From Beta vulgaris subsp. vulgaris (lineage: Eukaryota > Streptophyta > Magnoliopsida > Caryophyllales > Amaranthaceae), in contig NC_079208.1 in NCBI RefSeq assembly GCF_026745355.1, positions 57,832,892-57,896,891 on the forward strand: a stretch of DNA of 64,000 nt, given 5' to 3'. Shown here piece after piece: positions 45,693 to 57,579 of the stretch. The notes under the pieces are model-generated. The model was not told the DNA's origin and searched no databases. It saw only the letters and a program-made list of their open reading frames with translations. The position numbers were made by a program, and so were the translations under genes. Position 1 is the first letter of the stretch. Every line of letters begins with the position of its first letter.

Positions 45693-46528
45693 AATTATTT
45701 CATTATCCTAATTTTATAAATTTATCGCTAATGAAAAGATTGGAAGATAACTCTAGTATAATTAATTGAGCTAATAAGTAATAACCAAAAAGAAGTGTTT
45801 GATGGGGTCCAAAGCCAACAACAAATAAGGCAACGTACTCCATTTAAATTATAAACCTTATCCTCTTTATAATTCCTTTTCTTTTTTTTCAATGTAACCT
45901 TTTTTTTAATCCTTTGATTTCTCAATTTTTTTGGATATATTTTTATTAACATGTGCCAAGAAAATTAGAATGCACATGTTTCTTTGTCTTTTCTCATCAT
46001 TAAGATGGTTATTAATGTAACTTTATGTAAGTATGTATGTAAATTTTTTTGTTGTTGTTGTTAAGTAATAAGTATGTATGTATGTTTGTGAAGAGGGAAA
46101 GTTTTTATTTCAAAGGTTGAGAAATTGAGGATGATTTGGATTTAGGTTGAATATTCTTTACTATTCTTCCAACTTTCCAAAGATTTTGAGCTTGTGGCCT
46201 TTGAAGGATGCTAAAAGAGCACCCATCTTACTCTATGGTTTTCACTTTTGTTCAATTACTATGCAAAAAGTCAAAATTATACACTCCAATCTTTCATCAC
46301 GAAAATACGCAACATTATCTTTATGGAGTTGTTTTGGTAGTGCACCTTAGATTGCCACGTTGGGTGTAAATGCAGCACAATTTGGCCAATTTTTATTGTT
46401 CAGAGCTAGCTGACTGTTATGCGCATGTGAGCATGGAACAGGAGAAGAGCTTGTCAAGGTATGAAGATTTTTTTTATAAAAACAAATAACCCTACAAAAG
46501 GATATATATTTTTGAAGAGTTCAGACGT
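45693..46528. other. 3' flank of CYP707A
   Basis: This presumably contains the CYP707A 3' UTR in its first few hundred bases. No canonical AATAAA is obvious directly after the stop, and no other gene is seen. Confidence 0.4.
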
Positions 46529-46896
46529 TAGAGGTAGGCATAAACCGAGCCAGCATGCGATCCGACGTGGCCCATTGTCCGCTACGTGGGTCGTGGGCCT
46601 GTCACGGTTAAGAAATTGTATTCTAGGCTCGCACCGGTACGACCCACCTAGATGGCCCGTGGACCGAACGCCCCTTTCCTTTGTTTTTTAGCCTAAAACT
46701 GTCAAAAATAAAAAAAAATAAATAAATAAAGCACGAGCTAGGCCCGCATGATGCACGAGTCCGGCCCGCATGATGCACTAGTCCGGCCCGCGGGCTGTGC
46801 CGGGCCGTGGATAAAATCTGGAAATTCCAAGCCCTGCACGGCTCGACATTTCCCCAAGGCCATGAATAGGCCCAACACGACCCATGCCCAGGTCTA
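46529..46896. mobile_element. GC-rich hAT-like element (368 bp)
   Basis: Ends TAGAGGTAGGCATAAACC and, inverse, TAGACCTGGGCATGGGTC. The interior repeats GGCCCGCATGATGCAC(G/T)AGTCC in tandem, with GCCCGCGGGC. The clean 8-bp duplication expected of hAT is not seen, so the assignment is tentative. Confidence 0.55.
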
Positions 46897-46899
46897 AGT

Positions 46900-47356
46900 T
46901 CAATGCGTATATGATCTTATATTTACGCATTTGTGAGAGAATAACGGGATAAGATTGGTAGATAAATATTGCATAATATGCAAATGTTGCAACATACCCC
47001 TCTCGATCTTTATTAGTTTACCCGTTTCTTTTGCACAGAGTCTAAGAGAAATAATATTGTGGAATATAGAAAAAAAAATAAAGTATTATTCTATACTCTC
47101 TCCGTTTCATTTTAATTGTTACACTTGATATATTATACTATTCACAAATTTCACTTTGACCACCATTTGTGATTTATACGCGGATGAAAATACAGTAACG
47201 TGACTTTAAAATATATGTTAAAGCAACAAAGTAGTGTATTGAATAACTTGGTCAAAGCAATACTCTAATAACTTGGTTAAAGCAATAGATATGTGTTAAG
47301 TACACTAAGGAGCACGTTTTCTTAAACAATGTGAAAACAGTCCAAGGGGCCAAAAC
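46900..47356. other. Intergenic DNA with a Stowaway fragment
   Basis: 47096-47215 begins TACTCTCTCCGTTTCATTTTAA and continues with TTATACGCGGATGAAAATA, matching the left part of the MITE at 5692-5933. Its right end is missing. Confidence 0.6.
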
Positions 47357-47372
47357 ATACACCTTTTTCATC

Positions 47373-47470
47373 CGAATGTAGCATTTTCTTCAATCATCCG
47401 AAAGAATGCTTTAGGATGGCCCTCCTCCTGAGGGCCATCTTAGTGTTTTCGTTTTCCTATTTAAAAAAAA
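47373..47470 (+). mobile_element. 98-bp poly(A) retroposon with a hairpin
   Basis: Perfect 16-bp direct repeats ATACACCTTTTTCATC (47357-47372 and 47471-47486) enclose 98 bp ending in eight A. The body contains a perfect 10-bp stem, GATGGCCCTC/GAGGGCCATC with CTCCT loop (47415-47439), followed by TTTTCCTATTTA and the tail. There are no Pol III boxes and no ORF. It is a complete retroposition event of an unrecognised small RNA or a 5'-truncated element. Confidence 0.8.
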
Positions 47471-47486
47471 ATACACCTTTTTCATC

Positions 47487-50400
47487 TCATATTTTCGATG
47501 ATATCTTTTAAAAATTTACCACCAACTAAGCTGGCTAACATCCACAAAACTCGTACATATGTTAGATAGTTGAATGTGAATATCTATGTAGGATAGAAGT
47601 GAAAATGTTTCAATTAGGAATAATTAACATTAATCTTACCTTGACCGTTTATAACAATGATTGCAACACTTATAGCGGTCATAAAAACCAGGAATATACT
47701 GTATGGAATTGGAAGATTAATGGCTTCCTCGTAATTGTTTTCTTCCAAGAAAGCTAGGTTTCTGGAGGTTTGCAAGGTCTACAATAAATCATACCAAAAC
47801 AAGATGCAATGTGGCGAATGATAATGTTGTCAATGTGAAAGGAATCTTTGCTCAAAATTCTTTCTAACTATATTCTGAAAGGTCAATTTGGAACCTCAAA
47901 TGTTTCACTATTTTATCTAAATACAATCACATTCAGGGTTCCTCGAGTATCTCGTATGTCTCAATTAGTGTCTCATCTTCGTATCCCGACTCATTTGTTG
48001 ACACATTACAACTTTAAATCAATTAGATTCATGTTATTGGTTAATGTTGATGATGTGGCACAATCGCGGATAATCAAATACACAGAGTGGAGGATCTGTA
48101 CTAGGGTAATGATACAGCTTAATCTCAATATTTCATCGTTTCAATGCAAATGAAAGTAAAGCTCAAAAAACCAGCAGTACCAGTAATGTCACAGTATATT
48201 AGACTCTTAAACAGTAAATGGTAATATTGATTGCTCCATATAAGAGAAATGAAAAGGATACATAAAAGAACATGTTCTCTACAAAACAGAAGAGATGAGG
48301 ATGGTGAGGCCCACTCCAAACCTAAATTCCAAAATTACCCTCTATCTTCATTTTGAACAGTTCGGCAAAAAGATTGAACTCAACAAGAAAAAAAAAAACT
48401 ATACTACAGAACATAACATCATATATCAGTCTCTTCAGACTCAGACAGACTTTCATGGATCAGTGGATGTCGAGCATCGAAGAATAACAAATTTAACATC
48501 CAAAATGTTACATATATTATCGAAACGACGTGACATAAATCCAGATCTCTAGTCATCAAGAAATTTCAGAATGAACCCCAAAAGAGTGAAGCTTGAAATA
48601 CTCTAAGATGATGATTAACAGCCTTGAATGGTCAGAATAAAGACAGTGACCCTCCACTCTTGATAGTCATGCAGAAGTAGTTATCATTTGGAGATTTTGG
48701 CTGCTTATAAGTTGCCTATTCAGCTTAAACTGCTCAATCTTACCCAAATCTCTAACAGTTTGACTAACCTTTTTTTGTAGGCATATAAACAAAGCTACTC
48801 ATAAGTCATAACTAATCAATGTTCTATGTTCTCACAATCGACATAAACTGCAGCGACAACGCGGGTTATGAGAGGGGCAGCAAAGGGTATACAGTGACCA
48901 CAAGGATCAATAGATATTGGTACATAGAAACAAGTAAAGTCACTATCGAATAGACTCCGTACATATATTCCTACCTCAGCTAAGAAAACATCAACGAGTT
49001 GTCTTTGGCAACATACAAGGTGTCCGTTATGGCGCTATCAGATAATCAGAAAAGCAGTAACTGCAAGTCTGCAACTATCCAAAAACAAAACCTCCTTATC
49101 TAAAGATTAAAATGCATATGATATGGAAATAAGATTTTCCTGCTGAAGAATACTGCTAGCTTATTGACCACATAGCCAAACACAGCCCCTCTAGAAATCA
49201 GGACAAAACCTGTTGTTTGTTTTTGCATGATGTAAACTAATACATCCATACGCGCACATAAATGCGTAATTCATGAAAATGCAGCACGGAAAACCCAATG
49301 TGAGGCCAGTGGCAACCACAAAGATGAAAGACAAATACAGAACCTGAAGGCTGCCCCCACAATCAGCATCAGGGAGCAGTTAATTGTACGCAAATCGCCT
49401 ATAGCATAAAGTTGGTTCCAGGCTGGAACCTCTGGTGTCCATTTACAACTGAATGGACCTTTAACATTATGCCAAAGCTCTCCACAATTTATCAGTACAA
49501 CATATATTTTGCTAAAAAAAAGGGTCTCTGTTTCATCTACCAAAGTATCAAAAATGTAAATGACACGTCTAGAGAAAAAGGAATCACAAAGATGGATTCA
49601 AAAAATCTGCTACAATGACAAAATGTCTCTCTCATTTGCTCTACACCTTTGTGTAGTCTCTTCACTCCCCCGAACCCCCTCCCCTTCCCAAGTGAAAATA
49701 AATAAATTACCATTTCTGGCAAGGTAGGCACATAAACAATCATGCTGGCACAAGTTTTCAGACACCTCTCTAGAGTTATCTACCATAAACACAGAGAACG
49801 AAGCATGTTTAAAAGGCTTAGTAATATTAGCTTTTTGCACATGTTTAAAAGCACCATTAACCGAGATCAATTATAGGCAAAAGGAGAGACGTTATCAGAT
49901 TTAAACAAATTTAGAGATCCCTTATCCCTATAATGTGAACAAGAAAGAGGACCACACACATTTTCGAAAATATAACATCAGAGACATAGTATCCTGCCAT
50001 ATACAGCAGGAACCCTGAAAGTACTTGTATGACTCTTTTACCAAGCAAATCTGTAGCCAAAAATATATATGGCCAATGTCAACACACCATCCAACCATTA
50101 GTCAGAATCGGGCGAAGGTAATGTTGATGCCAAAATCTCAAAGTAATAGGAGGCAAAATGAAGATATACATATCTTGAGAATAGCATATCTTGAGAAGAA
50201 GGCATAAAGTATTTGGTGGAAGACAGTTACATAGCACAGATTACATCAGAGGAAAATATACCATGTTACGCCAAAGTTAGCGCAGTTGTGATTTGTGAAT
50301 TCAGGTTACCTCATGCCAGATTTAAGACAGGTATTATAACTTTTCAGGGATCATTGCAAGTTTGCAACCAATAATTTAATGAAATGATAGAATATCATAA

Positions 50401-53303
50401 CATCGGAGATAAAGTAATCCTTTGAATTTTTTATTCTCTCTTTCTCACATGGACTCTAGAGTCTAGACTCTTCCAATAGTAATTGAGGGGCCTGAGGGTG
50501 AGTGGAGGATATGACTTACACATAAGAGAGTCCAAAGGCAATTAAGCCCACTACTAGTGGCAAGCAGGCTTGGTTTATTTTGGATTCATGTGGCAAAAGC
50601 CTTGATCACTTAATTTGAAACATAGACAACAACCTAACAATATAAAGGCTGTCATTGACATGATAATTTCACGGGGCGCAAAAGTTGCAAGAGTACTTGT
50701 ACTAGATATAATTCACATCTATTACAAGTTACAATGATAGATTTTTCAAAATATCATTGAAATGAACACAAATCAAGATAACAGGCTGAGTTTCTCTATC
50801 CCTAGTGATCTTTTTGCATTTAAGTCTGACATGTCCACACCACAATACAATGAAACTAAAAACTCTGTTCGTCTTGTAATAAATTTAACATTTGGACTGA
50901 GCACGGATTTTAGGATTTAGAATTAGTTAACGTAAAATAGCAAGTTGAAAGAATTAGAGGATAAAAAATAATTAACAGAAAGTTTAGAGAAGCAAAATAA
51001 ATATATAATGGGTAGAGGGCATATAAAAAGGAAAAAGGAAAAAGGAATACCCGGATGAACTTAACTTTAAAAGGAAGTGTGAAAACAACTTTTTGTAAAT
51101 CCATTTTCCAAAATGGTAAAAATGAACTTTTAATATGGAACCAAGAGACTAATGAATTTCTACCAAATTTCAATCACATGGATGCAACAAGTTATTAAGA
51201 AAATCATGTCATTGACTTAATAGTTAGTGCTTAAGATGTTACACAGTACACTGCATCTTCGATTCTGCATACAAGCTGTAGTCATTTGAAATCTAAATGA
51301 CAATAAGAAACCCAATCTATTAAAGTCTACAATGTAGTGTCAACTTAACAAAAAAAATGAGCTGGGAAGTGGGAATTAGACAAATACTCTGCCAACTAAT
51401 TTGTGGCAAAAGGTCATAATTTTGTGATGCTAAGAACTCATATTACTTGACATTAAACTGCAACCTGAAACTAGTTAAAGACTTTATTTGGATGTTGCTG
51501 CTGATTGGCTTTTGGATCTTGAGTGTTTTGAAATGAAGTCCACGTTAGTTCTGTACTAAACTGATATTAGACTTCATGTAAGAAACTTAGTAAAAATACT
51601 AATGAAACTTAAATGATAGTATTAGAAGAGAAATGCTGATTGGTAGACAATAGAAAGTTTTGTGTGGTTTTAAGGATTTTGAGAAGTGTTTGAGTCAGAA
51701 TCCCCAATGTTTTTCTTCCATTTTGAGCCCATGAAGTTCTTGAATGAATATTGAGGGTAGTGTTTTGTTTGTGCTATTGCCCATTATTTTGTACAACCAA
51801 GGACTCAACTAAAAAAGGACACGTAACAGAGAACCTTCAATTCATCTAATTGACACCAAGTAAGGTAGACAAAAAAAAAAAGAAACAATAGTTTCACGCA
51901 TACAACGTACAGTCTCATGCAAACATGAATAATGCATCAACCATCTTTCCTTATTTTGAACATGCCCTCAAAATCCAAAAATATGGGTGTCCATAAGCTA
52001 TATCATGAAAGGATTCTATTTTCCATATTGATTTTTGCGCACCAAACCTCCACCATATGCATGTAGGGGGGACGTGTATGCATCAGTGTGTGTATAAGAC
52101 TGCTTAGAAAAAAAGAACATTCAAATGCTTTGTTTTATGCACACAAAAAAAAAGTTTTCTTATTAAACAAGCTCAATTAAGATCTACTGTTGCAAACCTC
52201 ATGCATAATGCTGTTGCATCTAGTCCTTAAATTCTACATGTTGACCTGAATGTTAAGTAGCTCAAGTGCTCAACTAAGTACTTGCCATCAGAAACAGGTC
52301 AGCAAGTCCAGGAAACAGGCATCATTAAATTCTACAAGTTGACCTAAATGTTAAAGTATCCTGCAGGGTTGAACTTCCAACTAAAGTCTATATAAGTGGG
52401 GGAAAACAAAGATGAAATGACTGGCGTGGTAATGTAAGAAGTTAAGAACCTAAAAACAGCAATGATTTGACAAAGAGCATAGAGCAAAAAATATGGTGAC
52501 AGAACCACATGGAATGTAGGATCAACAATCAAGACAGTCACAACACCCTGATCTAAGGTGCAAATTTACCAAGTGATCCGAGATAAGGAGGAGATATGAA
52601 AATGAAAGAGGCAGTAAATAGGGAGAAGCAAGGATACATTGGAGGGTTGGATAAAAGCTAAGACTAGTACCGTAGCTCAATGATGTAAGGTGTGGTATAT
52701 ACGGGAGTATAATCCGTCTCAAACAACAGAAGATGGATACAAGAAAGTGTATTTTATTGCATCAGAACTGAACAATGTTTGCAGATTGACCTTGGACATA
52801 AAAACTCCGCATGTCCAATAGTCCAAATTAAATTTTCAGACAGATCTGACTGATACCTATTGGGGGGGGGGATTTGGAAGAGTAATTAGGTCACCGTCAT
52901 TGAAGAAAAAACGACAAGCACATCGCATAAGTAATAATAAAATCTTTAATTTATATTTTGACACTTATGTTTTGAGCCATGAGAAAACATATAATACTTT
53001 CAACAATGTATCTCTCTTTATGCCTTGAAAGTTTCTAAGACTGATGAAGTAGAAGCAGATTGAACATTGCAAAAAAGAATTGATCATCCTGGTTACTCAA
53101 TCAGATAAAACATAACACGAGAGTGTTGCGAGTCTAGCTAAGTGTGATGAATAGAAAACGCAGACTGATTAGATAGTAACACAAAATCATCAAAAACAAT
53201 TAATCATCAAATCAGAGCATGATTAAGGATACTATAGATTTTCATGTTCCCAGCTATCAAGTTTCACAAACACCTTACGCAAGAACTGAGTCACAAGTTG
53301 TAT
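47487..53303. other. 5.8-kb gene-free stretch
   Basis: Base composition is less repetitive than elsewhere, yet no exon series, domain or long open frame can be supported. The longest frame (49271-49543 minus, 90 codons) has no recognisable domain. Its right end must include the 3' UTR of the methyltransferase-like gene, possibly with UTR introns, but no splice pattern could be established. Confidence 0.4.
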
Positions 53304-54482
53304 CTAGTAAACAAAAGGGATAAATTTGTACTTAACTTTGCTCATGTACTCCAGATACCTCTCTCTGAATGTGTCTAACATCAACTCTTCCTCCAACTTT
53401 GCTTTCTGATTATAATACATTACGCAGACACCAATAATGTATAAGCAACTCAGAGGAGCCCGGAGTGACACAAAATATGAGACAAACAGAAGCATCGTGG
53501 ATGCATAAATGGGATGTCGAACCCATCTAAATGGCCCAAATTGTACAACTGAGGTCGGCTCTACAACCTTCTCTGAGTACTTTGCTAGGTATAATGAAGC
53601 ATTATAATGCATAAACAGCGTGGCCATTATCAAACCCCAAATCCCAACATTGCTCCATCCCCCCGGAATAAGTTGCAATTCTGGCCCCTCAAATGCAGCA
53701 AGCCAATGCCCAATCATAACTCCTACACCAAACAAACCCTGGTACCAGCTTGGAACACTCACATCCCACTTAGGATCATGTGGCTTTGAATAATAATCAC
53801 CATAAAGTCGCTTTCGAATGCTCACATTAAAGAAGAAGAAATAGTGATAAACAAAGAAGAACACAAAGGGCCATCCTTCTAAAAATCCATTGAAATATGC
53901 TGGTGGAACAAGTGTTAACCAAGTGAATGCAGAAGTAACAATGGCAAGTTGCTCAATTTCACTAGCTTCGCCACGCAAATGCTTTCGAAAACAATAAAAC
54001 CCATAAATCCCAAGCCCAATTGCAACAAACCATGGCCAAAACAACCATGTCCAACTGAAATACATCCAAAAAAAGGGATTGAACACCACATTAACTACCC
54101 ATTTCGTCACTGTAATAGGGACAACAGCAATTGTCACCCACTTACAAACATCAATAGGAGTTAACCCAGATAAAACTTCTTTAACTGAATCAAATGACAA
54201 GTTCCTGAGATTCTCAAACAGCACTTGGGGATGTATTTTTGAAGTGGGGTTTTCAGAAGACGCACATTTGATAGGTTGAAGCAAATGGGTACGCCTAATA
54301 TTAGCTGAATTTAATGCCAAAGATGAGAAATTTGACAACTTTACCGTGCTACTGGGAAAAGAAACGGAAGTTTGTTGCTTGCACACCAGCTGTTTGTTGA
54401 AATGCCTAGCTGAAATTTTGGCACTGAAATGGAAATTCAGAGGGTATTTAGTAGAGTATAATGCCGCTGATGGAGTGCCCAT
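53304..54482 (-). CDS. Chloroplast-targeted ICMT/PEMT-like membrane methyltransferase
   Basis: An intronless 392-aa protein. Residues 1-73 are Ser/Lys/Arg-rich with no acidic residues, ending in IKC-AS, a typical chloroplast transit peptide with a cleavage context at C73-A74. About six hydrophobic segments follow, several very rich in Phe and Trp. The C-terminus carries the signature of isoprenylcysteine/phospholipid methyltransferases: GPFRWVRHPIY (R322-H323-P324), a last hydrophobic segment, then an acidic E364-E365-E366 block and FRERYLEY. In the family the RHP and E-E residues bind S-adenosylmethionine and substrate at the membrane face. Plastid location and methyl transfer are inferred. 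The substrate (prenyl-cysteine, lipid or other) cannot be told. The start is the first ATG of the frame, and a second reading frame on the opposite strand is a shadow. Confidence 0.85.
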   Translation of the reverse strand: MGTPSAALYSTKYPLNFHFSAKISARHFNKQLVCKQQTSVSFPSSTVKLSNFSSLALNSANIRRTHLLQPIKCASSENPTSKIHPQVLFENLRNLSFDSVKEVLSGLTPIDVCKWVTIAVVPITVTKWVVNVVFNPFFWMYFSWTWLFWPWFVAIGLGIYGFYCFRKHLRGEASEIEQLAIVTSAFTWLTLVPPAYFNGFLEGWPFVFFFVYHYFFFFNVSIRKRLYGDYYSKPHDPKWDVSVPSWYQGLFGVGVMIGHWLAAFEGPELQLIPGGWSNVGIWGLIMATLFMHYNASLYLAKYSEKVVEPTSVVQFGPFRWVRHPIYASTMLLFVSYFVSLRAPLSCLYIIGVCVMYYNQKAKLEEELMLDTFRERYLEYMSKVKYKFIPFVY

Positions 54483-54639
54483 TGTAGGAGAGAGAAAGAG
54501 AGTAATAGCACGCAGAATTTCAGTGGCAAATCACCCTGAAGAGGGAAAGAAAAACGAGAAAACGATAGACATGAAAATGTGTTCTTACTTTTTTTTAGCA
54601 GGTAAAGAAGTTAGAACTTAGAAGACAAATATTATTGGC

Positions 54640-56036
54640 AGATGGATCCAAGTGAACTAAAAAAAACAGCCCGAGTTTATGCTCCCGAGTAGCCCTAGTT
54701 TTTGAGCTTAAAAATGATGTATTCAATTCATTTTGGGGTAATGTAATTTTGGTTTTTTAGGGCTCCCACTAAAGACCCCATGGGTCATGATAAAATAAAG
54801 GGTCCTGTCAGATAGAAATTTCTCGCAAGTTAATTCGACCTAGATGTGCAGACAGGCAAATACTTTGAGAGGTGGGGGATGGTAAGGGGAAAACCTATCC
54901 CAAAGTGTCTCTAGTAGGGGATCGAACCACCCAAAGGTTAGAAGGTTCCTTCCTTGGCCAAACTCACTCTATTCATTCTGGAGGTAAGGTAATGGTTAAG
55001 CCATAGACATTCATAATCACAACTTTCGCTCATATTTTTGTGAAAAATTGGCGATATCAGTTTCAACTATGGGCAATTTACGTAAAATGTCTCAACTTTT
55101 TATTATCTCACAACAGTTCCAACTTTGGGGTTTACCTCTATAGAAGAGTCTTTCACCTTAATTAACTTACTAAATTGGTTAATTATAACACGTTAAACTC
55201 TTTCATTAGCTTTAGTTAATTTAAATTAAGGGTTATTGGATGAATGTATGTGGTTTAATTAACTAATTTAGGATTATTAAATTAAGGGTTATTAAAGTCA
55301 ACAATCATACTAAGAAGATAACCTCCTAAATTGGAATTGTAATGACATAATTAAAAGTCGGAACATTTTACAGTTGGGATTGTTGGTGTTAAATTTTCCT
55401 AAGTTTTAATGGCAACTTAGATAGTTTGGGAGTTGGGACCAAAGCCAATTTTTGGATAAACACGTTTAAAATAATTTATCTTTTTATATATTTTATTGTG
55501 TATATCATATATATACACCCAAATTTAATTTGAGAAAGTTATAAAAAAAACCAGTAGTTTAGATTATTTTAAGAGAATCCTTTAAAAGTTAGGATTTTCT
55601 TCACATTATTAATTTAAACTTGGTTCTCACTTTGTTTTTTTTAATTTATACACCTTTTACTTTGACACTATTTGCATATTTTACTTCGACCATCATTTGT
55701 GATTTATACGTAAAGATAAAATATAATTCATGTAATATCATGTTAAATCTGCCTACATAAACTTTGAAATATTAACTTTCAATAATAATGTTTACTTTCC
55801 CTAATCAGAGATTTTATTGGGATTTTTTTTTTGTGTTAGCAAGTGTATAATCAACCTGTGTTGATTAATAAAAACAAAAGTATCATTATTTTGATATGAG
55901 TCTAAGGTTGGTTATTCATGTCAGTTGAACCTTCTAATAATCAGTTGTAGCTCTATCAGTCTATCTCATATAAATGCCTTGCATATCATATTATCATTTA
56001 CAAGCCTTAATATTCTTTTACTGCTACAAAAAAATA
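54640..56036. other. AT-rich intergenic DNA with a Stowaway fragment
   Basis: No gene is supported. 55632-55740 shares TTTACTTTGACACTATTTGC and GTGATTTATACG(T/C) words with the Stowaway copies at 5692-5933 and 47096, without clear termini. Confidence 0.5.
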
Positions 56037-56670
56037 CTCCATTCATTCTAAAATATAGTTCCCACTTCTCTTTTCTCATGGTAATCTATGCAAATATAAT
56101 TTAAGAGGGATAGTAAAAAAATTTGTTTATTTAAAGGATCCCGCTAACAGACGCCCCGGGGCGCTAGATAAGAAATATATTGTTCTACTTAATTACTCAT
56201 ATTTATACAAAATAATAGAATAATATATAATTCCAATGCAAAGCATTAAATATTTTTCAAAAGGAAAGGAAAAAACATTTAATTCCAATGCAAAACATTT
56301 AAATGCATTGCATTGGAATTATACAGTATTATATTATTTTATATAAATATGAGTAATTAAGTAGAACAATATATTTCTTATCTAGCGCCCCCGGGACGTC
56401 CGTTAGCTTTTGCCTTGATTTAAACAAATGTTGTATGGTAAAAGGTGGTTTTAGGAGGGAGAGTGGAGAACAATTGATGAACGAGCATTAATTGTAATAT
56501 TTTGGTTGAATAAACAAAGGAAAAAACAAAATTCAAAAAGCAAATTAATGATGGGACACGATTTTTCTAGATAAATTATGAAAAAATGTGGAACTAAATA
56601 TGAAAATAAAAACTATATTTGAAACACCCTAAATGAAAATGAGAACTATATTTTGAAACGGCGGAATGAG
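56037..56670. mobile_element. Stowaway MITE interrupted by a second MITE
   Basis: Left CTCCATTCATTCTAAAATATAG and right CTATATTTTGAAACGGCGGAATGAG are inverted ends flanked by TA (56035-56036 and 56671-56672). The element is split by the insertion at 56144-56407. Confidence 0.75.
56144..56407. mobile_element. Nested MITE with ~66-bp terminal inverted repeats (264 bp)
   Basis: GCTAACAGACGCCCCGGGGC...GCGCTAGATAAGAAATATA at the left is mirrored at the right with few differences through CTCATATTTATA. The centre has ATTCCAATGCAAA(G/A)CATT words in both orientations. No target duplication could be delimited. Confidence 0.8.
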
Positions 56671-56970
56671 TAGTAAAATACAACTTTGCATGCCCTCTTA
56701 TAACAGGAAATAGATCAAAAGGCATATTTAGGTGGTGCATTCACATATATCTTGACTCTTTTAAATCTGGATGTTGAAATGTCCAACTTCACTTGCAGGT
56801 AATAATAATTAAGAATAGATAAGTAGCAAGGTCAATTAGCCAGCTCACCTGACTTGAGCAACAAGAAAGAAAAATTGAATTAAGGTCAAATAGCCTTGGC
56901 GAATCTAAGATTCTGAAAATATATGACTTCACACATGATGTACTTATTACTAGTTCTTATGGTTTTCTTT

Positions 56971-56975
56971 ACAAC
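56971..56975 (+). repeat. Left target site duplication of the copia element
   Basis: ACAAC, repeated directly after the right LTR at 62626-62630. Five bases is the usual copia duplication. Confidence 0.92.
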
Positions 56976-57365
56976 TGTTGATATACACAGTACATCATCT
57001 CAGCTTACCAGCCCAAGCTCAAATAAAGGTTCAAGCCCAAGTGAAGCAAATGATAAGCCCAAGTAAAGATGCAGATTCCAGCTCAGCATTTAGTTAGTTA
57101 CAAGTTGTTGGATGTAATAACTTTCTGTTAGCAATTCAGTTAGCTTTCTTTCTTTGTAATAAAGATAGCTACATCTAGTATAAATATAGATTGTACAATG
57201 AGATTCATTCATTCAATTACACAGTCAATAAAATCTCATTTCTATTCTCTCTCTATATCTCTCTCTTATGCTAATGTCATTTTCTTCATAAAGAAATGAA
57301 CTGAAGGTTAGTAGAAAATGTATTCTACTTTTCTGTTATGATAGTTCATATGATGAACTTCAATA
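56976..57365 (+). repeat. 5' LTR of the copia element
   Basis: Begins TGTTGATATACACAG and ends CTTCAATA. Ends TGTTG and CAATA form a short imperfect inverted repeat. A TATA-like TATAAATA lies at 57179-57186 and an AATAAAA signal at 57227-57233, consistent with the start and end of the retroelement transcript. Confidence 0.95.
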
Positions 57366-57377
57366 TGGTATCAGAGC
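57366..57377 (+). other. Primer-binding site of the copia element
   Basis: TGGTATCAGAGC directly follows the 5' LTR and is complementary to the 3' end of initiator methionine tRNA. Confidence 0.93.
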
Positions 57378-57579
57378 AATAAATTCCGCAAATCAACTGA
57401 GATCTTCGCACTATTAAGCTGGATCAATTTCTTTCCAGAAATCTATTCTCAGGTGAAGTCTCAGATTTTTTTTTCTTCTTAATTTTTCAAGATTCTAATG
57501 AATCGACATCAAAATTAGGTACATCTTTTCGCCTAATTTCTTCTGTGTTTTGATTGAATTTGATCCTGGATTTCTTCTT

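Noticed and set aside
47415..47445. Helitron 3' terminal hairpin on the minus strand (CTAA directly after the stem)
   Set aside because: The hairpin lies inside a unit with poly(A) tail and 16-bp target duplication, which fits retroposition and not Helitron insertion.
47848..48153. 101-codon open frame
   Set aside because: No recognisable motif; length is within chance expectation for a 5.8-kb non-coding stretch.
49271..49543. 90-codon open frame on the minus strand, possible exon
   Set aside because: No domain recognised, no convincing splice partners and no matching neighbouring frame.
53607..54621. Plus-strand open frames opposite the methyltransferase-like gene
   Set aside because: Shadow frames of the minus-strand gene.
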